Assembly (NCBI GenBank): GCA_913019965.1
Contig: CAJVZR010000046.1
Span: forward strand, 1-32,678
Direction: 5' to 3'
Length of the DNA: 32,678 bases
Source of the DNA: an uncultured Oleispira sp.
Lineage (GTDB): Bacteria > Pseudomonadota > Gammaproteobacteria > Pseudomonadales > Oceanobacteraceae
Shown piece by piece: positions 18,656 through 25,568 of the stretch. The stretch's first letter is position 1; every line of letters begins with the position of its first letter. The notes under the pieces are model-generated. The model did no database searches and was not told the origin of the DNA. It saw only the letters and a program-made list of their open reading frames with translations. The translations under genes were made by a program, and so were the position numbers.

Positions 18656-18795
18656 AAAGCGATCGCCTGTTTCGACATATAGAATCGCTAGAAATTCAAT
18701 AAAACTACTCTACGCTGAAAGCACTTGTTGAAAAATAGACAAAAAAGGGAAACTATTGTGCATATATGAACAAATGAATTTTTAAAGGTAGCTCC

Positions 18796-19668
18796 ATGTC
18801 GCAAGCCAGCTGGGATGATTTCCGTATTGCCTATCAAGTCGCCGAATCGGGCACCCTGACCAAAGCGGGCAAGGTGCTCAACATGAACCACGCCACCGTT
18901 CTTCGTCATATCAACCGCTTAGAAGAAGCATTAGATACCAAGCTGTTCATCCGCCACCAGCGCGGCTATCAGCTGACCGACGCCGGAGAGCTGGTCGTTA
19001 AAGAGCTACCCGATATTCATAAAAGCTTTAGCCGCTTAGAAAACCTCATGGCCAGTGCTGAAAAGAACATTAGCGGAAATTTGCGCATTACCACCTTGAG
19101 CGACTTCTCGCCGATACTTAACCCAGCGCTGAAAGCCTTCCGTCAGGCTTATCCCAAACTGCGTATACAAATCATCGCCACCGACGACATCATCCCTCTC
19201 GCCACAGGCGCCGCGCACGTTTCTTTGCGCGCCGGAGCCGAACCGAATGAACCCGACTTAATCGTTAAGAAATTAACCGCCCCTGATATCTTCTATTTTG
19301 CCGCCGACAGCTACATTCAAGAATACGGATTACCAAAAGATGAAAGTGAGTTCTCACAACACCTCTGGGCTTTACCCAGTGACGACAAAAGAAAAATTCC
19401 GTTTATAAAACAGGTACTTGACCACATTGATGAAGAACAAATCATCTACCAAAGTAACCACTTTCCTGATATCCACAGTGCAGTAATAGAGGGCATGGCC
19501 ATCGGGCCAATTGGGGTTCATCATGCTAATAAACAAGATAATCTAACCCAGCTGGATATTGAAATGGATTTGAGTATTGAAGGCTTGTGGTTTGTGTATC
19601 ACAAAGATTTAAAGAACAGCGCTCGGATTCAAGCGCTGTATGAGTTCTTAGATAAAAGCTTAAACTAG
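18796..19668 (+). CDS. LysR-family transcriptional regulator
   Basis: DNA-binding regulator of 290 aa, a normal LTTR length. The N-terminal winged helix-turn-helix is at about 5-65 (FRIAYQVAESGTLTKAGKVL, then NHATVLRHINRLEEALDTKLF and RGYQLTDAGE). A linker and a periplasmic-binding-protein-like effector domain follow to the C-terminus. The ATG has an AAGGTAG site upstream. Divergent from the cytochrome b561/yceI unit, so self-regulation and control of that unit is the simplest guess from LTTR habit; the effector is unknown. Convergent with the hypothetical gene at 19680, only 11 bases away. Confidence 0.93.
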   Translation: MSQASWDDFRIAYQVAESGTLTKAGKVLNMNHATVLRHINRLEEALDTKLFIRHQRGYQLTDAGELVVKELPDIHKSFSRLENLMASAEKNISGNLRITTLSDFSPILNPALKAFRQAYPKLRIQIIATDDIIPLATGAAHVSLRAGAEPNEPDLIVKKLTAPDIFYFAADSYIQEYGLPKDESEFSQHLWALPSDDKRKIPFIKQVLDHIDEEQIIYQSNHFPDIHSAVIEGMAIGPIGVHHANKQDNLTQLDIEMDLSIEGLWFVYHKDLKNSARIQALYEFLDKSLN

Positions 19669-19679
19669 CTCATCAGTTA

Positions 19680-20330
19680 TTAAGCAAACTGAAGGTGGCC
19701 GTCCAGACCCATTTGCGTCGACATACAAGGCCAGCGCTGAGCGATTTGAATCAGGTTGTCGTTATCTTTCTTATCCATAAAGGCTAAGAACTGATCGTTA
19801 CCTTCGTAGGCTTTTTCTTCACCGAAAATGCCTTTCGCTGCAACCATCACCACCTGCTCCAATTCATTGGCAAACGGTTCGCCAATAAGAGAATGCACAA
19901 TCACATTCGACATAGTCATATCAAACGGAATCATCGGCTGGCCGACACGCATAATGTAGGTATCGTTTACTTCTTCAAACAGACGGTGCGCCAAAAAAGC
20001 TTCATCCATCAAGGCTGCTAAACCGGATTCTTTATCCAGTTCTTTCGGCGGCGCCATAAAGAAGCCTTCTACTACTTCTAAGATAGGACTTACATAATTC
20101 AATAGGCCGGCTTCTACTGCACCCTGATGTAAGTCTTCTAACATCTGTGGTACTTGCTGAATGTAGCGTACAACAAATTCGTATAAACGCTCTAAAGCTT
20201 CTACTTCGGGTAATTGGACAATTCGTTCGACGGTATCAAGGCGCTGCTGCAAAATCTGATGTAGCTGCCCAGTTTCTTGCTCTTGAGTGACAGATTTTTG
20301 AATCAATTGCTGTAACATTTCCGTGTTCAT
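19680..20330 (-). CDS. Conserved hypothetical protein, mostly helical
   Basis: About 216-217 aa, not recognised. ATGs at 20333 and 20330 are adjacent; GGAG lies seven bases before the first, so either start is possible. The N-terminal 60 residues are Q/E-rich and helical (LIQKSVTQEQETGQLHQILQ). A middle segment is rich in L/V/E (EALERLYEFVVRYIQQVPQM). No signal peptide, no transmembrane helix and only one Cys, so it is probably cytosolic. No catalytic motif was seen. It stands alone, downstream of the MATE gene on the same strand but separated by about 230 bases that include a near-perfect hairpin. Confidence 0.85.
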   Translation of the reverse strand: MNTEMLQQLIQKSVTQEQETGQLHQILQQRLDTVERIVQLPEVEALERLYEFVVRYIQQVPQMLEDLHQGAVEAGLLNYVSPILEVVEGFFMAPPKELDKESGLAALMDEAFLAHRLFEEVNDTYIMRVGQPMIPFDMTMSNVIVHSLIGEPFANELEQVVMVAAKGIFGEEKAYEGNDQFLAFMDKKDNDNLIQIAQRWPCMSTQMGLDGHLQFA

Positions 20331-20378
20331 CATTTTGAATCTCCAACTACTTTAAAATAAGTAAGCTTTTTATTGTCG

Positions 20379-20401
20379 CTGATACCTTAAAAGGTGATCA
20401 G
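20379..20401. promoter_or_regulatory. Near-perfect inverted repeat upstream of the hypothetical gene
   Basis: Arms CTGAT.ACCTT and AAGGTGATCAG pair around a two-base AA centre with one bulged base. It lies about 46 bases before the start of the hypothetical gene and about 160 after the MATE stop, both on the minus strand. It lacks a T-run directly after the stem, so an operator or mRNA leader hairpin is as likely as a terminator. Confidence 0.35.
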
Positions 20402-20562
20402 TAAATAATCAATGGCCTAATGCGGCATATTCTGTTCCCGGCTAGATGGATTTCTTATAAAAAGACCTGTTGTTATGTAAAAGAAAAAAGCTAACAAAAA
20501 CAACAAGTTAGATACACTTTCTAACCGTTATGAAAAAAGTATAGTAAAGTTTGACGCGTCCG

Positions 20563-21912
20563 CTAGTTTTTTTCGGCAAATAATTGATGTTTGTTCAGAA
20601 TTGTCAAAAATGCAGGCAACATAAAGATAGATCGTGCCAATAAAAACGCATAGAACGCACTCCATAATCCGTGGTTGCCCAAGCCCTGTGTCAGAAACCA
20701 GACAGGCAAGAAGATGACGATGGCCGCCAATAACATGCTATTGCGCATTTGAGCACTGGCCTGCATACCAATAAAAATACCATCCAGCCAATAACTGCTG
20801 CAGCCAATTAACGGCAACCAGATTAACCAAGGGCTGAATTCAATCGCCATCGCTAAAACATCGGCTTGATCGGTTAACAAACCTAATAGATTGTCACCCT
20901 GCCACGCGAAGCCTAATACCATAATAAGAGCGATGATCAGCGCATTGGTTCCCGTCAGCCAGATGCTTTGATTAAGCTGTGAGTAATTTTTTGCCCCTAA
21001 ACTTTGCCCCACCAGCGTTTCTGCTGCATGAGCAAAGCCATCTAGGGCATTAGAGATCAATAGCAATAAGGTGAGCATGATGGCATTCACCGCTAATACC
21101 AAATCCCCCTGCTGCGCGCCTTGGGCGGTGAAGAAGATAAATACACTGAGTAAGCACAAGGTCCGAACAAATAGCTGATGATTAATATTGATGAAAGGTT
21201 TCAGCTGCAGCCAGCTCGGCCGCCCCCATTGCATCTGCTCAGGGCGGTATTCTTTCTTTAACGTTCGCCATGCCCAATACAAGCCTGCGCTGGCGGCAAA
21301 ATAGTCCGCGCACAAAGTCGCCCATGCCACACCGTCACTATTCAGACCATAGCCATATACCAGCACCACATCTAATAGCGCGTTAATGCTATTACTGGCG
21401 ATGAGTAGAAATAGCGGCACCTTGGTTTCGCCACGGCCAATAAACCAACCAATCAACACATACTGCACTAATACTGCCGGTGTGGCATACAGTCGAATAC
21501 TGGCATACTCCACCGCTAAAGCCTGAATGACCTCACTGCCACCCATCATCGCGATAATGTGTTCAATGGTAAGCAGGGCAAAGATCAGCAAAGGAAGGCT
21601 AATTAATAACGCCAGTAGCAAAGCATTATGCAGAATCCGAATACTGCTATTAATTTGCTGAGTACCCTGTTGAGTTCGTTGCGCCTCACCAATCGCATGG
21701 GCGCTCAACGCCGTGGTGCCCATGCGCAAAAATCCAAAGCTCCACAATAATAACGTCACCACCTGGCTGCCCAGCGCTACCGCGGCCAAATAGCTCACTT
21801 CACTCAAATGCCCCAATACTGCCGTATCCACCAGCCCCAATAAAGGCACCGTGATATTGCTCAGCATGATCGGCCAGGCGAGTTGAAGAATACGTTTTTG
21901 TAGTTGCAGCAT
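20563..21912 (-). CDS. MATE-family multidrug/organic cation efflux transporter (DinF-like)
   Basis: Inner-membrane antiporter, 449 aa, with twelve predicted transmembrane segments throughout. The N-terminus (LQLAWPIMLSNITVPLLGLV followed by DTAVLGHL) matches the DinF branch of MATE proteins, which characteristically begin with a PxxLSNxxxPLLGLVDTAVLGHL pattern. A second half-repeat follows at about residue 240 onwards (FVRTLCLLSVFIFFTAQGAQ). Substrate is unknown. The ATG at 21912 is supported by homology of the first residues. It is divergent from sco, with 58 bases between start codons; these probably hold both promoters. Confidence 0.93.
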   Translation of the reverse strand: MLQLQKRILQLAWPIMLSNITVPLLGLVDTAVLGHLSEVSYLAAVALGSQVVTLLLWSFGFLRMGTTALSAHAIGEAQRTQQGTQQINSSIRILHNALLLALLISLPLLIFALLTIEHIIAMMGGSEVIQALAVEYASIRLYATPAVLVQYVLIGWFIGRGETKVPLFLLIASNSINALLDVVLVYGYGLNSDGVAWATLCADYFAASAGLYWAWRTLKKEYRPEQMQWGRPSWLQLKPFININHQLFVRTLCLLSVFIFFTAQGAQQGDLVLAVNAIMLTLLLLISNALDGFAHAAETLVGQSLGAKNYSQLNQSIWLTGTNALIIALIMVLGFAWQGDNLLGLLTDQADVLAMAIEFSPWLIWLPLIGCSSYWLDGIFIGMQASAQMRNSMLLAAIVIFLPVWFLTQGLGNHGLWSAFYAFLLARSIFMLPAFLTILNKHQLFAEKN

Positions 21913-21970
21913 GATAGAGACAGATTCGGTATGATGGGCGCATTAAGAGTTCATTTTATTGGGGATCGCT

Positions 21971-22672
21971 ATGTCGGCGCCAGAGAAAACTTCGCCTACC
22001 GCAAATAAAGCATTTATGCCGCTCTTGGCCATCATGAGTCTGGTATTAGGCTTGGCTTCATTTATGGGCTGGCAGTCTCTTACCTCAACAGAGTCCGGCA
22101 ACGATTCATCCTCCCTTCAAACCTTGCTGCAAGAACAAGGGGCCTTTGCATTCCCACAACCCATTAATATCACCGACGTGCCTTTCATCAATGAAGAAGG
22201 CCAAACTGTGGGCAAAGCAGACAACATCGGTAAATGGTCCTTTCTATTTTTCGGCTATACCTTTTGTCCCGACGTTTGCCCAACTACCTTATCGGTCATG
22301 CAACAAATGTGGGTTAAGTTAAGCCCCGAAATGCAGGCACAGACTCAAGTGGTTTTAGTGAGTGTGGATACCGAACGCGATACTCCAGAGCAATTAAAAA
22401 CCTACATGGATTACTTCGACCCCAGCTTCACGTCCTTCACCGGCAAGCCCGCGTCTTTACGCAGCTTTGCCGCCCAGCTCAATGCGGTATATGCCAAGGT
22501 AGAGCGTCAAAATGAAAAAGGTGAAGTCGACCCAGAGTTGGGCTACTTAATGGATCATAGCGCGAACATCGCCATACTCGACCCGAATGGTAATTATTAT
22601 GGGTTTATCAAACCACCGTTTACGCCGAAGAAGATGTTGGCGTTGGTGACGGCGATCGAGAAATCAAATTAG
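21971..22672 (+). CDS. Sco1/SenC-family copper chaperone or thiol oxidoreductase
   Basis: Membrane-anchored periplasmic protein of the Sco family, known for delivering copper to the CuA site of cytochrome oxidase. I chose ATG at 21971 (233 aa), with GGGGA just upstream, rather than the in-frame TTG at 21959. One N-terminal membrane helix at about 15-36. The thioredoxin-like fold carries the copper motif CPDVC (C99/C103) and the partner His (H186 in MDHSANI), so all three ligands are present. The last four bases overlap the convergent yoeB stop, and a decayed second copy of the gene's 3' end lies at 23485-23568. The C-terminus may therefore have been rebuilt by a recombination event. Confidence 0.95.
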   Translation: MSAPEKTSPTANKAFMPLLAIMSLVLGLASFMGWQSLTSTESGNDSSSLQTLLQEQGAFAFPQPINITDVPFINEEGQTVGKADNIGKWSFLFFGYTFCPDVCPTTLSVMQQMWVKLSPEMQAQTQVVLVSVDTERDTPEQLKTYMDYFDPSFTSFTGKPASLRSFAAQLNAVYAKVERQNEKGEVDPELGYLMDHSANIAILDPNGNYYGFIKPPFTPKKMLALVTAIEKSN

Positions 22673-22929
22673 TAGTGATAACGACAAGAAATAATCGTTA
22701 AGTGTGCATCATTAACGGCATAAACCAATCGGTTGGTATCGTCGATTCTGCGTGACCAAAAACCCGCTAGATTCTCTTTTAATGGTTCAGGCTTACCAAT
22801 CCCTTCAAAGGGCGAACGCTGAGTATCAGTGATTAGCTTATTAATGCGTTTGAGCGTTTTCTTATCTTGGCCTTGCCAATACACATAGTCACTCCACGCT
22901 TCATCGGTCCAAGCGAGGATTCGACTCAT
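22669..22929 (-). CDS. yoeB: YoeB-type ribosome-dependent mRNA endonuclease toxin
   Basis: RelE-superfamily toxin that cleaves mRNA in the ribosomal A site. The 86 aa align end to end with E. coli YoeB (84 aa): DYVYWQGQDKK, SPFEGIGKPEPLK, GFWSRRIDD, RLVYAV and the C-terminal CRYHY. The catalytic residues E46, R65 and H83 of E. coli correspond to E48, R67 and H85 here, and all are intact, so the toxin is probably active. Its start overlaps the antitoxin stop by four bases (ATGA). Its 3' end overlaps the end of sco by four bases on the other strand. Confidence 0.96.
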   Translation of the reverse strand: MSRILAWTDEAWSDYVYWQGQDKKTLKRINKLITDTQRSPFEGIGKPEPLKENLAGFWSRRIDDTNRLVYAVNDAHLTIISCRYHY

Positions 22930-23177
22930 TCGAGTAAACCTTTTTCAGTCGTTTGCCCGGCATTGTATTGAGCGATGGACTTGTTGAGGTGCTCTGCATT
23001 CGCAGGAGAACGAGTTAAATGAATCGTTTCCATTAAGCTATTGTAATAGTCCATCGACATTACAACCGCATCTTCAGCATCGCGGCGGGTGATCACCGTG
23101 CAGTCAGCATCATTAACCACGCCATCAAGAACAGATTTAAGGCCATTTCGGGCTTCAGTAAAAGAAACTATACGCAT
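22926..23177 (-). CDS. yefM: YefM/Phd-family antitoxin
   Basis: Antitoxin and autorepressor paired with YoeB. 83 aa. The N-terminal Phd/YefM DNA-binding fold shows SFTEARNGLKSVLDGV, CTVITRRDAEDAVVMSMDYYNSL and METIHL; the flexible, acidic C-terminus (about 55-83) wraps the toxin. GAGG lies before the ATG. Two TGTACA hexamers upstream match the known core of YefM operators, supporting autoregulation by the YefM-YoeB complex. Confidence 0.95.
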   Translation of the reverse strand: MRIVSFTEARNGLKSVLDGVVNDADCTVITRRDAEDAVVMSMDYYNSLMETIHLTRSPANAEHLNKSIAQYNAGQTTEKGLLE

Positions 23178-23196
23178 AGCGGCCTCTATATTTAGT

Positions 23197-23241
23197 TGTA
23201 CATAATATAGACAAGTTTAACGTAGAAAACCAACATGTACA
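23197..23241. promoter_or_regulatory. Putative YefM-YoeB operator (two TGTACA cores)
   Basis: TGTACA occurs at 23197-23202 and 23236-23241, 39 bases apart, within 65 bases of the yefM start. TGTACA is the published core of the E. coli yefM operator palindromes. The second lies in a longer imperfect palindrome, ATGTACAATATATTGCACAT. Promoter elements of the TA pair probably overlap it. Confidence 0.65.
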
Positions 23242-23292
23242 ATATATTGCACATATAGTTATATTAAGAATAAATGAGCGCAACTATTCCGG

Positions 23293-23447
23293 CTAGAGCA
23301 GCGACAGCAACTGATCTGAGGAGAGGCCCCACGCAAGCGCTTGATCTTTCCTTTTAGCGGAACGAAGTAACTTGTAAGAAAAGTCATCTCCTTATAAGAA
23401 GATCCCAACGAACAGGGTCTATTCAAACTCATATCGTAATCGCCAAT
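23293..23447 (-). pseudogene. Decayed 3' end of a tlpA-like gene
   Basis: The minus strand reads SYFVPLKGKIKRLRG, closely matching SYFFPLVGKIKRLRG near the end of the intact TlpA-like protein at 25074-25568. After LRG a shift of frame restores a GLSSDQLLSLL-stop tail comparable with GALTSEELWELF. Upstream, a DYDM/RYDI-type match extends to about 23447, with small insertions and at least one more frame break. Only about the last 40-50 codons remain, so this is a remnant of a second or divergent tlpA, not a gene. A 70-codon ORF over it is an artefact of the shifted frame. Confidence 0.75.
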
Positions 23448-23484
23448 GTCGATACCAGACGCGCCCCTCAAAGTAGTTAAAAGC

Positions 23485-23568
23485 CGTAAAGGTTACTATG
23501 GGTTTGCCAGACCACCGTTTAATCCCAAAAAGATGTTACCGCCCGTGTCTACCATTGAAAATCAGTAG
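23485..23568 (+). pseudogene. Truncated 3' end of a sco-like gene
   Basis: Reads YYGFARPPFNPKKML and ends in a TAG codon, against YYGFIKPPFTPKKML at the end of the intact Sco protein. 27 codons are in frame with the stop; no start or upstream sequence of sco is recognisable. DNA identity with 22588-22672 looks around 70 percent by eye, so it is diverged rather than a fresh duplication. It follows the tlpA remnant at once, giving the order tlpA end (minus), sco end (plus). Confidence 0.8.
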
Positions 23569-23680
23569 TCCTAATATCAGCGTTATTTCAAAGTTTATTC
23601 ACAAGTTATATTTGTATTGGCAGGAACTCTATTGGGGCAATACTTAAGCATGATTATCTTTTAAAGTTCATAAGTGAAAA

Positions 23681-23709
23681 TTCAAAGTATTCTTTTTAAA
23701 TGTTATATA
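23681..23709 (+). promoter_or_regulatory. Candidate sigma-70 promoter of the lipoprotein/peptidase pair
   Basis: TTCAAA and TATATA separated by 17 bases, each matching four of six consensus positions, about 70 bases before the lipoprotein ATG. The stretch 23569-23680 before it is AT-rich and shows nothing else I can support. Confidence 0.35.
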
Positions 23710-23777
23710 AAGCACCAATATTATCTATAAATATAACGAACTAGTTGATTAGTTATACAACATCAAGAGATATCAAT

Positions 23778-24269
23778 ATGCATAAACAGTTTAATAAAAT
23801 TAAACAACTACTTTCCCTATCGATGATGGGGCTTATCTGTTTATTATTAATGGCATGCCAGACAGCCAAATCAACACAAGAATCCGCTCTTCAAATTAAA
23901 GCTGCTATAAATGAAAATGATTTAATTGCATTTAAATCATTTATTACGCTCCCCCTTTTTGTAAGCGATCAAAAATGGGAGAGTGCTTCTGACGGTATAG
24001 GTTTTATGTTAGGAGAAAGAAGCGATAAAAAAATATCGTCTGACCTTCAAATTAAACAATTAGTTGAGGCAATTCATATTATAGGGTCTTCAGCAATCAC
24101 CGAAGACATTACATTCTCGTTATTCTCTCAAGAACTAACAAATTTGAATTCTCAATGGAAAGATCTTGAGCTTGTTTTATTCAAGCGAGGGGAAGGAGAT
24201 GTAGAGCATGTTGTTTTATTAGGATTAGATAAAAACACAAGACTACTACGTTCAATATATATCAACTAA
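23778..24269 (+). CDS. Small lipoprotein of unknown function
   Basis: 163 aa from ATG at 23778, chosen over an in-frame TTG at 23745 because AAGAGAT precedes it and it gives a proper signal sequence. Signal peptide with lipobox LLMAC, lipidated Cys at about residue 27; no Asp directly follows the Cys (CQTA), so outer-membrane sorting is likely. The mature part is about 135 residues, K/E/S-rich with alternating hydrophobics; no domain was recognised. Two dozen bases upstream of the M15 peptidase gene on the same strand, so co-transcribed. A periplasm-facing lipoprotein next to a peptidoglycan-type peptidase could be its inhibitor or partner, which is inference only. Confidence 0.8.
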   Translation: MHKQFNKIKQLLSLSMMGLICLLLMACQTAKSTQESALQIKAAINENDLIAFKSFITLPLFVSDQKWESASDGIGFMLGERSDKKISSDLQIKQLVEAIHIIGSSAITEDITFSLFSQELTNLNSQWKDLELVLFKRGEGDVEHVVLLGLDKNTRLLRSIYIN

Positions 24270-24293
24270 CTGTTATTTAAGGAGAGATAGACA

Positions 24294-24944
24294 GTGACAT
24301 CTTCATTTGACCCGAAAGGGAAAACATTTGATCAACGGCTAAAGGCATTTCTAGCAGATGCTAAATCAACATATTTGTTAACTATTGGGCAAGATAACGG
24401 GAGAACAATAGCTTGGCAGCAAAAACATCATGTTGCTCATATGTTTCTTTATAATTCCTACAAAAGTACGAAACCGAGCAAAGTTTCTACAGGTAAACGT
24501 ACGATATCTTGGGAACATTTTTCAAGCCCAACGACTGTTTGGAACACAATTAAAGCTAGCGACTTTCTACGCACAAAAGCAAATGCAGCACCGATTAAAC
24601 AAGGATCTAAATGGAAAGTTGGATTTGAACCAGACCAAGCCGCAACAGAAAAACAAGCAAAATTCTTACAAACTTCGGCTGGAATTGGAAACAACGGTAA
24701 AGCAATGGTTTCTTCCGGTTTGAAGCCCTGCGGTGAGCCTTGCAAATGTGGCGCTGGACGTTCAAAGCATCTAGACGGGGTCGCCGCAGACTTAAATAGC
24801 GGACATCTAACCCAGCTAAAAACTAAATTGACGGTCGCCAAAGCCGGAACATTAGATGAATATCTAAAGAAATTTGGTTTACACCGCCCCTTACTAAACC
24901 ACCCTTCTAGCCCAGAGAAATGGCATGTAGAGGCAACTACCTAA
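24294..24944 (+). CDS. M15-family (VanY/D-Ala-D-Ala carboxypeptidase-like) zinc peptidase
   Basis: 216 aa from a GTG start with GGAGAG seven bases upstream. The C-terminal domain (about 120-216) has the M15 zinc signature: SKHLDGVAADL (H159, D166) and EKWHVE (H211, catalytic-type E208). All three zinc ligands are present, so cleavage of peptidoglycan peptides is the likely activity. An unusual Cys cluster (C146, C150, C152) precedes the first motif. The N-terminal 110 residues are not recognised. No signal peptide or membrane helix, so it would need a dedicated export route, lysis or an intracellular use. Downstream of the lipoprotein gene. Alternatives: endolysin relic, or secreted effector with the lipoprotein as immunity protein. 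Confidence 0.85.
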   Translation: MTSSFDPKGKTFDQRLKAFLADAKSTYLLTIGQDNGRTIAWQQKHHVAHMFLYNSYKSTKPSKVSTGKRTISWEHFSSPTTVWNTIKASDFLRTKANAAPIKQGSKWKVGFEPDQAATEKQAKFLQTSAGIGNNGKAMVSSGLKPCGEPCKCGAGRSKHLDGVAADLNSGHLTQLKTKLTVAKAGTLDEYLKKFGLHRPLLNHPSSPEKWHVEATT

Positions 24945-24959
24945 GTCTGATATTTGAAA

Positions 24960-25043
24960 CCCCGACAATGCTATAAGTTATGTATTAAGTAAATTCAAGT
25001 AATATTTAATCTGTACGCACACACTTCTAGCATTATATCGGGG
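24960..25043. terminator. Long imperfect hairpin between convergent genes
   Basis: CCCCGA.AATGCTA (24960-24973) pairs with TAGCATT...TCGGGG (25028-25043) across a loop of about 55 bases, followed on the plus strand by CTATTTTT. The site is between the M15 gene (plus) and tlpA (minus), where a terminator is expected; the large loop is unusual. Confidence 0.45.
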
Positions 25044-25073
25044 CTATTTTTCCCAAGACCTTATGAATTGTAA

Positions 25074-25568
25074 CTAAGAAGGCTCAAATAATTCCCACAG
25101 CTCCTCACTAGTTAATGCGCCACGCAAACGCTTAATCTTACCCACTAACGGAAAGAAGTAACTCCTAGGCAAATCACCATACCAACGTGGGTCAATGTCA
25201 TAGCGCAGCTTCTCTTCATCGTCATTAGCAAAGCCCCAGTTATCTAGGCCTGCTAAATCAAACTGCTGAAGAATCTTCTTCACCCGCATCTGTTCTTCAA
25301 CCGCATCGGTATTAATTAGGGTTAATTGATAGTTAGGGAATTGCTGGTGCAGCTCTGATATTTTTTCGAGCTCGGTAATGCAAGGAGGGCAATCAAACGA
25401 CCACAGGATTACCAGGTGATCTTGTTGATTCTTATCGGTCACGATCTGCTCAAAGCTGCCCAGTTCAAATGCTTTTAGGCTAACTGAAGCGCTAGCTGGT
25501 GAGTTAGCTTGCGCAGCAGCGGCCATTAATAAACAAAGGCTAATAAGCCAATAAGATAGTCGCTTCAT
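25074..25568 (-). CDS. TlpA-like periplasmic thioredoxin-fold protein
   Basis: 164 aa. Signal peptide at about 1-21 (LLMAAAAQANS). Thioredoxin-like domain with SFDCPPCITELEKI: C60 and C63 form a CPPC active site, as in TlpA/ResA-type reductases and their relatives. Last gene of the TonB-receptor operon; its ATG overlaps the stop of the Asp-box protein by four bases (ATGA), which implies coupled translation. Likely role is thiol reduction in the periplasm, possibly of the Cys-rich neighbour; the coupling is seen, the partnership is inferred. A decayed copy of its 3' end lies at 23293-23447. Confidence 0.9.
   Translation of the reverse strand: MKRLSYWLISLCLLMAAAAQANSPASASVSLKAFELGSFEQIVTDKNQQDHLVILWSFDCPPCITELEKISELHQQFPNYQLTLINTDAVEEQMRVKKILQQFDLAGLDNWGFANDDEEKLRYDIDPRWYGDLPRSYFFPLVGKIKRLRGALTSEELWELFEPS

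Noticed and set aside
23259..23471. 70-codon minus ORF as a real small gene
   Set aside because: Its centre is a tlpA-like C-terminus and its ends are out of frame with that homology; treated as a pseudogene remnant.
24430..24841. Alternative-frame ORFs within the M15 peptidase gene on both strands
   Set aside because: They overlap a gene with complete zinc-ligand motifs and show no features of their own.
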